Of a DNA stretch of 49,676 bases, positions 34,352 to 41,435 are shown piece after piece. Position 1 is the stretch's first letter. Each line of letters starts with the position of its first letter. The translations under genes were made by a program, and so were the position numbers. Under the pieces are notes generated by a model. That model made no database searches. It saw nothing but the letters and a program-made list of their open reading frames with translations, and was not told the origin of the DNA. The DNA comes from Veillonellaceae bacterium (GTDB lineage: Bacteria > Bacillota_C > Negativicutes > UBA1444): positions 1 to 49,676 of the forward strand of contig JAAZNU010000044.1 in NCBI GenBank assembly GCA_012798135.1. The letters are read 5' to 3'.

Positions 34352-34640
34352 TCGTCCCTTGAACAAGGGACGACGGACGAAGCATCGCGGTACCACCCAA
34401 ATTATCTGATGAAATAAAAAAAGAGCAGCGCCCAGGGACGGAAAAATCCGCGGTACCACCCTACTAATCTTTATCAGATCACCTCACGGCCCCGTAACGG
34501 CAGCTACGCCGGCTCAGCCTACTCCAGTTTCAGCTTCGCGGTTCAGGAAGGTACTTCAGCCTATGTCACCAACCGGTTCGCACCAACCACCGGCTCTCTG
34601 GATAGCGCCCATAGCCCTACTTGTTCCGTCATCACCATTA
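34352..34640 (-). promoter_or_regulatory. T-box leader with two successive antiterminator T-box sequences
   Basis: On the minus strand the leader shows Stem I with the distal AGAGAG (34594-34599) and apical hairpin CCGGT...ACCGG (34573-34593), then AGGGTGGTACCGCG (34449-34462), the canonical T-box. This T-box can pair with GGGCGCTGCTCT to make a terminator followed by eight U (34418-34425). A second T-box, TGGGTGGTACCGCG, lies at 34386-34399, followed by its own terminator stem TCGTCCCTT/AAGGGACGA (34352-34373) and a U-rich tail. Uncharged tRNA would favour antitermination and expression of the importer. The specifier codon is unclear: TAC or GTA near 34551-34554, or TGG at 34524-34526. Confidence 0.9.
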
Positions 34641-34643
34641 TCA

Positions 34644-34672
34644 ATCTAACATTGACTTGATTTTACTTGCAA
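34644..34672 (-). promoter_or_regulatory. Putative promoter of the T-box leader
   Basis: Minus strand TTGCAA (34667-34672) and TTAGAT (34644-34649) are 17 bases apart. A start near 34637 would place the transcript start just before Stem I of the T-box. Boxes match the consensus only partly. Confidence 0.45.
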
Positions 34673-34715
34673 TGCGGGATGTTGTCAATAGATCAAGCCA
34701 TTCGGCGGCGATCCG

Positions 34716-35882
34716 TCAGACATAGTCGCACATTCGGCGGATCACGGTCTCGCTGTAGCCGAACCCATAAATCTCCGTCTTCGTTTTCTTCCCGTTCGCC
34801 ACCCTCAGGATCTCCTCCAACACCTCCCCGGCCATGTCTTGCAGGGTTTTTCCGTCATGGAGGACCGCACTGAAATCCATATCGAGATTGTCGTTCATCT
34901 TGCGGAACAACTCCCGGTTGGCGGTAACCTTCAAAACGGGGGCGATGGGATTGCCGATCGGATTGCCCCGGCCGGTGGTGAAAACGATCAACTGACAGCC
35001 TGCCGCCACTTTCGCCGTCACCGACAACAGATCGTACCCCGGCGTGTGCATATAGACAAGCCCCTTTTGGCTGGGCCGGCAAGCACAGTCGATGACCTCC
35101 GCGATCGGCTTCGTGCCGCCTTTATGAATGCAGCCCAGCGATTTCTCTTCCAGCGTCGTGATGCCGCCCGCTTTGTTGCCGGGGGAAGGCTGGCCCGACC
35201 GCAGATTCTCGTTCACCTTCTGCAGGTCGTTTTCCAGAGTAGCGCACAAGTCGAGCAGTTTCTGCCCCATTTCCGGCGTGCTGCAGCGTCGGGCCAAAAT
35301 ATGCTCGGCGCCGATGATCTCAGGAGTTTCGCTGAACATCGACGTCCCGCCGCAGTCCACCAGCGTATCACTGACATGCCCCATGACCGGATTCGAGACC
35401 AGACCGGAAGTTGCATCCGAACCGCCGCATTCGATTCCGAGCATGAGTTCGGAAATGTCCACTTCCTCCGGGCGGCTGGCGGAGGCGTCCGAAATCATCT
35501 GCTGCGCCAGCTGGACCGCCTTGCAGATCGTCTGGACCGTTCCCCCTTCGTCCTGAATCACCAACGAGCGGAGGGGTTTATTGGTCATGGACCGGATGAT
35601 GTCCCCCATCGCCTCGACCGAGTTGGGTTCGCAGCCGAGACCGACCAGAATCGTGCCATAGACATTCGGATTCGCCGCCAATCCGGCCAGAACGGTTTGC
35701 GTCAGCTTGCGGTTGCCTTCCACCTCGCCGCAGCCATTCTGATTGACGAAGGTGACGGCCCCGTTCACCAGGCCCGCAATGATCCGGCACGTCTCATTCG
35801 CACAACCGACGGTCGGCAGGATCAGCACATGATTTCTGATCCCGACCAAACCATCGGGTCTTCGATAGCCCCAAAATTTCAT
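34716..35882 (-). CDS. UxaA family hydro-lyase, large subunit
   Basis: 388 residues matching the large domain of altronate/galactarate dehydratases and sulfolactate sulfo-lyase (PF04295, now split). Seen are KFWGYRRPDGLVGIRNHVLILPTVGCAN at the start, NQNGCGEVEGNRKL near 47, GLGCEPN near 80, GIECGGSDATSGLVSNP near 148 and FTTGRGNPIGNPIAPVLKV near 300. These enzymes are iron-dependent lyases that dehydrate sugar acids or, in SuyB, release sulfite from sulfolactate. Split subunits exist for both, so the substrate is open. The start overlaps the small subunit stop by ATGA, a sign of coupling. Confidence 0.88.
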   Translation of the reverse strand: MKFWGYRRPDGLVGIRNHVLILPTVGCANETCRIIAGLVNGAVTFVNQNGCGEVEGNRKLTQTVLAGLAANPNVYGTILVGLGCEPNSVEAMGDIIRSMTNKPLRSLVIQDEGGTVQTICKAVQLAQQMISDASASRPEEVDISELMLGIECGGSDATSGLVSNPVMGHVSDTLVDCGGTSMFSETPEIIGAEHILARRCSTPEMGQKLLDLCATLENDLQKVNENLRSGQPSPGNKAGGITTLEEKSLGCIHKGGTKPIAEVIDCACRPSQKGLVYMHTPGYDLLSVTAKVAAGCQLIVFTTGRGNPIGNPIAPVLKVTANRELFRKMNDNLDMDFSAVLHDGKTLQDMAGEVLEEILRVANGKKTKTEIYGFGYSETVIRRMCDYV

Positions 35883-36181
35883 GACCGCACCTCCCGTGAT
35901 TGCGCCGGACTCGCCAGATTATGCTCGTGCACATGGCTGCCGCGGGGAATATCTTGCGTTGCCTGACCAATGATTTCCCCATACTTCCGCAGCGGCTCCG
36001 CTTTTTTGATATCCCGGACCGCCAGCTTGTGATATTGGGGGATCGTCCCGACAACCGGAACCTGCATGACTTCTTCATTCTGATAAAAGACGGCCCGCTC
36101 CCCCTCCCTGAGCTCCACAATCACGGTTGCCACATCATCCCTGGCGTGAATCAATATCGCGTTGATCGTTCCCGGCGTCAT
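35879..36181 (-). CDS. UxaA family hydro-lyase, small (SAF domain) subunit
   Basis: 100 residues with the SAF domain of altronate-type dehydratases: an N-terminal beta segment (NAILIHARDDVATVIVELREGE) and the conserved end KYGEIIGQATQDIPRGSHVHEHNL. It forms the enzyme with the large subunit encoded next. GGAGGG is 6 bases before the ATG. In single-chain UxaA proteins this domain is fused to the large one; the split arrangement is common in Firmicutes and in SuyA/SuyB. The 187-base region upstream shows no clear operator. Confidence 0.87.
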   Translation of the reverse strand: MTPGTINAILIHARDDVATVIVELREGERAVFYQNEEVMQVPVVGTIPQYHKLAVRDIKKAEPLRKYGEIIGQATQDIPRGSHVHEHNLASPAQSREVRS

Positions 36182-36368
36182 CTTGTCCCCTCCAATTTGT
36201 AAGAAATGCCAACCTAGCGAACGACGGCTAACTTCTCAGGAACAGCAAGGACGTCTGGCGTCCAGAAATAAAAAATCACTGTATGCGTGGGCCAAGATTG
36301 GGAACAACCCCTTTGCTCTTGTCCAGCAAAAACAGCCACAAAGGCATCTCGCTATTTTCCCTCATTTA

Positions 36369-37190
36369 TCACTGATTGCTGCGCAACCGCTCAAAATAAG
36401 CGTTCATATCGCTTAGGAACCACGCCATCGGCACCCGAAATGCTGCCACAAAAGCATTGTCCGGGCTGCTGCCGCTATGCAGCAACTGATAGAAGAAGAC
36501 CACGTTTTCGAAGCCGTTGTCCTGGATCAGCCTGTATGCCATGACCACCGACATTGCATAGATGGGGTACTGCTGCATCAGCGCATCCCAAGTCTTGTAA
36601 TCGTAGTTGGCCAACTGCCGAGCGTCTGGGATGGCTTGGGCCCGGTGGATGACATTCTCGGCGCGACGGATATTATCGGTAACCTTGCCCAGTCCAGCTT
36701 CCTCGCGGGCCACAAGCTGGAAGACCTCGGGCGTTCCTTCCACCAGCCAGTTTACTGTCTGGGTATGGCCGTACTGCCGCTGCACTTGATGAAAGAGTTC
36801 GTGCGGCAGTACCCGGAAGGCTTCCGCGACAGAATTCTGCAACAGCGGCGAGCCCTTCATTATAATCATTGGTTTATTGCCCAAGCTTTCGCCGCCGGTA
36901 TACTTGGCCATCAACTCGGCCTTTTCCCGCGGAATCTTGGCGTAAAACATCAGCGCCTGGACGTAGCTCGCCTCGTCGGCGGCTACTACCACCGTCACTT
37001 CCTGGCTCAGCGTGATTTTATACTTTGTCAGGAGATCCGCAGTCGTGTCCACCGCCCGCTGGATGTTCTGCCGCGTCTGGAGCGACACCTCTTGGTCGTA
37101 AACCAAATTGGCCCAAGAAGCCGACGTCACCGCCGGGAAGATGCCCCCGATGCACAGGAAGAAGATAACGGCAACAAAAAACTTTTTCAT
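36369..37190 (-). CDS. Secreted gluzincin-like metallopeptidase with HEXXH motif
   Basis: 273 residues with a signal peptide (FVAVIFFLCIGGIFPAVTSA). The zinc motif HELFH occurs near 128 (RVLPHELFHQVQRQYG), and a Glu in NWLVEGTPEVFQ lies about 20 residues later. This is the layout of gluzincin peptidases of the peptidase MA type. The rest is helical with no named domain. It would act outside the cytoplasmic membrane on peptides or proteins. It lies next to a MORN-repeat exported protein on the same strand. Function is inferred from the motif only. Confidence 0.8.
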   Translation of the reverse strand: MKKFFVAVIFFLCIGGIFPAVTSASWANLVYDQEVSLQTRQNIQRAVDTTADLLTKYKITLSQEVTVVVAADEASYVQALMFYAKIPREKAELMAKYTGGESLGNKPMIIMKGSPLLQNSVAEAFRVLPHELFHQVQRQYGHTQTVNWLVEGTPEVFQLVAREEAGLGKVTDNIRRAENVIHRAQAIPDARQLANYDYKTWDALMQQYPIYAMSVVMAYRLIQDNGFENVVFFYQLLHSGSSPDNAFVAAFRVPMAWFLSDMNAYFERLRSNQ

Positions 37191-37280
37191 TGCTGCAGGC
37201 CCCTTGCGTTTATTTACCGTTTATCCGAAGCGGTGCCGCCGGCCTGTATCCCCGGCCATCGACCGCACCGCAACGTTTGC

Positions 37281-38276
37281 TCAAAAGTCGCTCTTGTTAT
37301 TTTTCTGGTATTTCCCCTGGACGAGTTGGGCCGTAGGCGTGTAGTAATAATCGATTATGACGCTACGGTAGGAGGACTTCACCTCATAATAGCTATAGGT
37401 CCCGATCCGTATGGAAACGGTATGGAAATTGCCAAGATCGAAAGCCGCCTGGCTGTCCAGGTACTTGCCCGCCTCGCTGAAAGGCTTGCCGTATCGCTCT
37501 GCGAGACCTTTTTTCATTGATTCGAACATCTTCATTACCTCGTCGTCTGTCGTATAGAGAAAGACTTCCACCTCGAACATCTTGCCCTGATAAAAGTACA
37601 CGTGGGCCACAGCGTCTATGGTGTTATACTTCGTGCCGTACACCAGAGGCGGCTCGGGGTACCGTTTATCCACCCCCATAAACGAAGTGTTCGGCCGCTG
37701 CCGCATGACGCTTTTCGCTTCGTCCGCAGTCGCCTCCCAGGAAATGCCGAGAACCTTGTCCGTCTTCAGAACGACGACCGGATTGCCGTCCTTCCACTGT
37801 CCATCGTGGAGGACCTTGCCGTCGGCGCTTTTGCCCACTCCGTAGCCGTTCTGCTTGCTGCCTTTCCAGTCGCCTTCATAAACCCGACCGTCGGCGTATT
37901 TGAAAGTACCCTTGCCCTCACGAAGACCGTCCTTGTAAAAACCGTCATAGGTCTCGCCGTCCGACCACTTCATGCTGACGTAACCGTCCAGTTTGCCGGC
38001 CTTCATCTCGGCATCGGCCTGGCCTTTCGTCTCTTTGCCGTCCTTTTCCCGATAAGCGTAATTAAGCGTCCCTTTGCCCTCGGCTTTGCCGTCCACCAGC
38101 GGCCCCGACCAGCTTGCCGACATCACTTTTATGCTCTCATCCCATACCATGATGCAAATCCGGCCTCCGCTCGCCGAGTCGGTAACCCATCGTTCGAACG
38201 GCGCCGCAAGCGCTGTCGCACCAGCGAAAAGGAAAAAAAAGGTCGATAACAGAACCGCTGTCCGCAATAATTTCAC
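37281..38276 (-). CDS. Exported MORN-repeat protein
   Basis: About 331 residues with a signal peptide (LLRTAVLLSTFFFLFAGATALAA). Residues about 55-170 contain MORN-type repeats (YDGFYKDGLREGKGTFKYADGR, then YEGDWKGSKQNGYGVGKSADGK, shown here in parts). The C-terminal 150 residues form an unassigned domain (VLGISWEATADEAKSVM onward, later YGKPF). MORN repeats often mediate lipid or protein contact. GTG at 38276, preceded by GAGGGAGGT, was chosen over an upstream in-frame start at 38336, because the signal peptide then sits at the N-terminus. Role unknown. Confidence 0.82.
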   Translation of the reverse strand: MKLLRTAVLLSTFFFLFAGATALAAPFERWVTDSASGGRICIMVWDESIKVMSASWSGPLVDGKAEGKGTLNYAYREKDGKETKGQADAEMKAGKLDGYVSMKWSDGETYDGFYKDGLREGKGTFKYADGRVYEGDWKGSKQNGYGVGKSADGKVLHDGQWKDGNPVVVLKTDKVLGISWEATADEAKSVMRQRPNTSFMGVDKRYPEPPLVYGTKYNTIDAVAHVYFYQGKMFEVEVFLYTTDDEVMKMFESMKKGLAERYGKPFSEAGKYLDSQAAFDLGNFHTVSIRIGTYSYYEVKSSYRSVIIDYYYTPTAQLVQGKYQKNNKSDF

Positions 38277-38653
38277 GATGATACCTCCCTCGTATTTATC
38301 AAACATTTTTCTCCCGCGAAGATGTTTTTTCAACATTTAATAAAGTGATATCATCTGACTAATAAATCTCAAAAATGTCCTTATCAGACCTTCTCAGGGG
38401 CCCCTGAATAACTTGCTGCTTCTTTTGCACAGTCCAGCAAGGTCCGAGTTTCCTGCCGACGTTGTCATCGTCATGTCCCCTTGCCTTTTTTATACCTGAA
38501 AAATCTCCGGAATGCAATTGTTTCATTTCCATGGGGGGCAGAATAATACGGACCACTGCATACCATAGGCAGTCGATACCGATTAGCGAAACTGAAAACA
38601 ACTTCACTCGCTTAGGCAAAGCTAGATATGGCATCAGGTTCTTTCCGTTGTTT
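38277..38653. other. Intergenic region between MORN gene and pepD
   Basis: A 377-base gap without a supported gene; the long frame seen on the minus strand overlaps pepD and has no ribosome binding site. It holds a perfect 14-base palindrome TCAGGGGCCCCTGA at 38394-38407. It also has a segment near 38563-38600 (CATAGGCAGTCGATACC) faintly like the sequence that follows the repeat at 47026. Confidence 0.5.
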
Positions 38654-40126
38654 TCAGTGGATCTCCCGCAAAATTTCAACGAGCAATTCGTAAGTTCTCC
38701 CCAAGGATGCGATTTCCATTCTCTCCCGCGGAGTATGAACGTCATAGTTACGCACCCCTAAATTCACCGCCTGTACCGTTTTTCCCTGCTCCCGCAGCTT
38801 GCCGATAATCAAACCGGTTTCCACGCCCGCATGGATGATGGCCGTCGCCGGCCGTTCGCCGCGCAGAAGCTCCCAGACATCTTGCACCTGTTTCGTCAGG
38901 TCAGAATCCGGATCATATTCCCACACCGGAGTCCGTCCGTCGCAACGATATTCCACCCCGCAAAGTTCCGCCAGTTGTTCCATCCGGCGCAAAATCTGCT
39001 CATGCTCATATTCACTGTTGCAACGAGTCATGCTCAGCAGTTCAATACCCTGTTCAGTTTCGTATACCATTCCCAGATTTCCGGAACATTTTGTGAGAGT
39101 CCGCGCTGCATCCAGATAATTCTGAAGCCCATTGGGAATCAGGTTCAGCAGCGCCGATACCGTTTTTGTCTTTTCCGGCGGATACGCGCGTTCCGGCACT
39201 ATTACGGGAGTACATTCCACCTTCATGTCCGGATCCGTATGCCGGTATTCGCGTTTCAGCTGCTCCGCAATTTCTGCAGTCACTTGCGTTAACTGCCCTG
39301 CCGTTTCCTCTGCGCAGCAGATTGTCGCCTGTGCTGCCGCCGGAATTACGTTGATTTGTGTCCCGCCTGAAATCTCCGCAATTTGAAATACCGACCGTTT
39401 TTCCAGTGTGCTGAGAATTTCGCCGAGAAGCCGGTTTGCGTTTGCGCGCCCTTGGATAATCTCAACTCCGCTGTGGCCGCTTGTCAACCCGGCAATTCTG
39501 ATACACAAAGCATTCTTTTGTTCCGGTCGGTCAACCGCTTTCTTCGCGGTCTTTATCGTAAAGTAATTATTGCTGCTGCCGGCGCAGGATACCAGGATAT
39601 TGCTATCTTGAGAATAATCCAATCCAATCAGGTAGCCGCCATCCAGCAGGCTTGCGTCCAGATCCTTGGCACCCGTCATCCCTGTCTCTTCATTGGTTGT
39701 AAACAACACGTTCAGCGCAGGGTGCTGAATCGTGTCATTATCCAGGATTGCCAAACAGAGGGCCAGCGCATTCCCATTGTCCGCGCCAAGCGAGGTCCCA
39801 TTTGCGCGCAAAAATTTCCCGTCAATCACCAATTCGATCGGATCTCGGAGAAAATCATGCTCAACGCCAGGCTCCTTAACGCAAACCATGTCCATGTGTC
39901 CTTGCAGAATGACGTTTGGGCGCTGTTCATAGCCAAAAGTCGCCGGTTTTTTTATCACCACGTTGAGTGCAACATCACGCGTGACCTCAAGTCCCCGTTC
40001 TTGGGCAAATCCAACCAAATAGTCGCTGATCGCCTGTTCGTTCCCGCTGCCACGCGGAATTCGGGAAATCTCTTCAAAAAAATAAAAAGCTTTCTCGGGT
40101 TTTAGCCCGCCCAGTACTCGTGCCAT
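38654..40126 (-). CDS. pepD: Aminoacyl-histidine dipeptidase PepD (M20 family)
   Basis: 490 residues, the usual PepD length. Metal and catalytic residues are seen in ILQGHMDMV near 75 (His, Asp), SLGADNGNALA near 115 (Asp), TTNEETGMTGA near 143 (Glu pair), GLTSGHSGVEI near 210 (His) and IIHAGVETG near 440 (His). It hydrolyses dipeptides such as carnosine-type Xaa-His in the cytosol using zinc. The start is the ATG at 40126 with AAGGAGGAGCGCCA upstream. It stands alone between the MORN gene region and purC. Confidence 0.95.
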   Translation of the reverse strand: MARVLGGLKPEKAFYFFEEISRIPRGSGNEQAISDYLVGFAQERGLEVTRDVALNVVIKKPATFGYEQRPNVILQGHMDMVCVKEPGVEHDFLRDPIELVIDGKFLRANGTSLGADNGNALALCLAILDNDTIQHPALNVLFTTNEETGMTGAKDLDASLLDGGYLIGLDYSQDSNILVSCAGSSNNYFTIKTAKKAVDRPEQKNALCIRIAGLTSGHSGVEIIQGRANANRLLGEILSTLEKRSVFQIAEISGGTQINVIPAAAQATICCAEETAGQLTQVTAEIAEQLKREYRHTDPDMKVECTPVIVPERAYPPEKTKTVSALLNLIPNGLQNYLDAARTLTKCSGNLGMVYETEQGIELLSMTRCNSEYEHEQILRRMEQLAELCGVEYRCDGRTPVWEYDPDSDLTKQVQDVWELLRGERPATAIIHAGVETGLIIGKLREQGKTVQAVNLGVRNYDVHTPRERMEIASLGRTYELLVEILREIH

Positions 40127-40182
40127 TGGCGCTCCTCCTTACTCTCTGCCGGTTCGTTAACTTGGAGTCTTGTGAAAAGGTT

Positions 40183-40210
40183 CGACCCCCTCGGTGTCAA
40201 GAGGGGGTCG
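40183..40210 (-). terminator. Hairpin downstream of purC
   Basis: CGACCCCCTC (40183-40192) and GAGGGGGTCG (40201-40210) pair perfectly across an 8-base loop. On the minus strand it follows purC by about 90 bases and is followed by AACCTTTTC, a weak U tract. Its left half shares AAGGTTCGACCCCCT exactly with 49451-49465 near the IS element. A second inverted repeat, CAATATTTGT/ACAAATATTG, lies at 40228-40259. Confidence 0.6.
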
Positions 40211-40301
40211 TATACATTGCTTCAGGTCAATATTTGTAGCCGAATATGAACAAATATTGTGAAATGGTCCTAGCGCTTCATGTGCGCCGGCAGTCGCAAA
40301 C

Positions 40302-41204
40302 CTACAGACTCACGCCCAGATCCTTCCCGGTGAGCAGTCGATATGCTTCCACGTAACGCTTGGCGGTATCGCGGACCAAGTCATCCGGCAGGGCAGGGGG
40401 CGGCGGCGTCTTGTCCCACGGCTGCGTGCTCAGCCAGTCGCGCAGGAACTGTTTATCGAAGCTTGGCTGAGGACGCCCGGGCGCATACCCTTCCAGCGGC
40501 CAGAAGCGGGAAGAGTCCGGGGTCAGAGCCTCGTCGATCCAAATCAGGTTTCCGTCAAGCAGACCAAACTCGAACTTGGTGTCCGCGATGATGATGTTTC
40601 GAGTTTCCGCATATGCGCGCGCCTGTCGGAAGATATCGACGGAAGTGTCGCGGACCTTCGCATACAACTCATTGCCGAGGAGCTTGGCGCCTTCTTCCTC
40701 GGTGATGTTTTCGTCGTGGGTGCCCAACTCCGCCTTGGTGGACGGAGTGAAGATAATTTCCTCCAGCTTGGCTGATTCCAGGAGACCCTTGGGCAACATA
40801 TGTCCGCAGACCATTCCGGTAGTCAGATAGTCCTTCCAGCCGGACCCGGTGATGTGTCCGCGTACGATGCATTCCAGCGGCAGGGGCTTGGCTTTTTTAG
40901 CCAGCACGAATCGGCCTTCCAACTCGTCGCTGTAAGACGCAAGATTTGCCGGCAAGTCCTTGGCATCGGCGGAAATGATATGGTTGGGAACTATGTTCCG
41001 AAACTTTTCCATCCAGAACAGGGTTATCTGGTTTAGCACCACACCCTTGTACGGGATGGGGCGGCCCATGATCACGTCAAAGGCCGACATGCGGTCCGTG
41101 GTCACCAGCAGCAGCGTTTCCGGATCAATTTCATAGATGTCCCGCACCTTGCCCTTGGCTACCAGGGGATATTCTCTTATGTCCGTCGAATCGATTACTT
41201 TCAT
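40302..41204 (-). CDS. purC: SAICAR synthetase PurC, long form
   Basis: 300 residues. It joins CAIR and aspartate using ATP in purine synthesis. Motifs are KGKVRDIYEI near 17, TTDRMSAFDVIMGRPIPYKGVVLNQ near 35-60, PLECIVRGHITGSGW near 107, IADTKFEFGL near 207 and DEALTPDSSRFWP near 227. Typical Firmicutes PurC has about 235-240 residues; this 300-residue type, with the C-terminal extension after SFDKQFLRDWL, resembles the form in many Proteobacteria and yeast. No other pur gene is near. Possible acquisition by transfer is inference from length and isolation. Confidence 0.93.
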   Translation of the reverse strand: MKVIDSTDIREYPLVAKGKVRDIYEIDPETLLLVTTDRMSAFDVIMGRPIPYKGVVLNQITLFWMEKFRNIVPNHIISADAKDLPANLASYSDELEGRFVLAKKAKPLPLECIVRGHITGSGWKDYLTTGMVCGHMLPKGLLESAKLEEIIFTPSTKAELGTHDENITEEEGAKLLGNELYAKVRDTSVDIFRQARAYAETRNIIIADTKFEFGLLDGNLIWIDEALTPDSSRFWPLEGYAPGRPQPSFDKQFLRDWLSTQPWDKTPPPPALPDDLVRDTAKRYVEAYRLLTGKDLGVSL

Positions 41205-41435
41205 TGGCTTACTCCTTTACGCAAATTTACATCGGGCAGAGGGTACCCCGCACCTCAGCAGTAAAGCATGCGCTTCGCGTTTATTTGTATTGTATCACGC
41301 AGCGTGCCCTTTTTAAATCCACGTTATTCCAAATTTAAATTGTTTCCATATGTCCCGGTTTCCGTTCCCTGCAAGTGACGTACCAAGTCAATCAATGCCT
41401 GTTTACCGGCATGTCGCCGTCAATGTGGCGGTAGA

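Noticed and set aside
34284..34400. N-terminal extension of the TrpX frame
   Set aside because: The extension is encoded by the second T-box and its terminator stem, which are RNA structures. The ATG at 34283 has the ribosome binding site and leads directly to the lipoprotein signal.
38359..38745. 128-codon minus-strand frame between the MORN gene and pepD
   Set aside because: It overlaps the 3' end of pepD in another frame, lacks a ribosome binding site and shows no family features.
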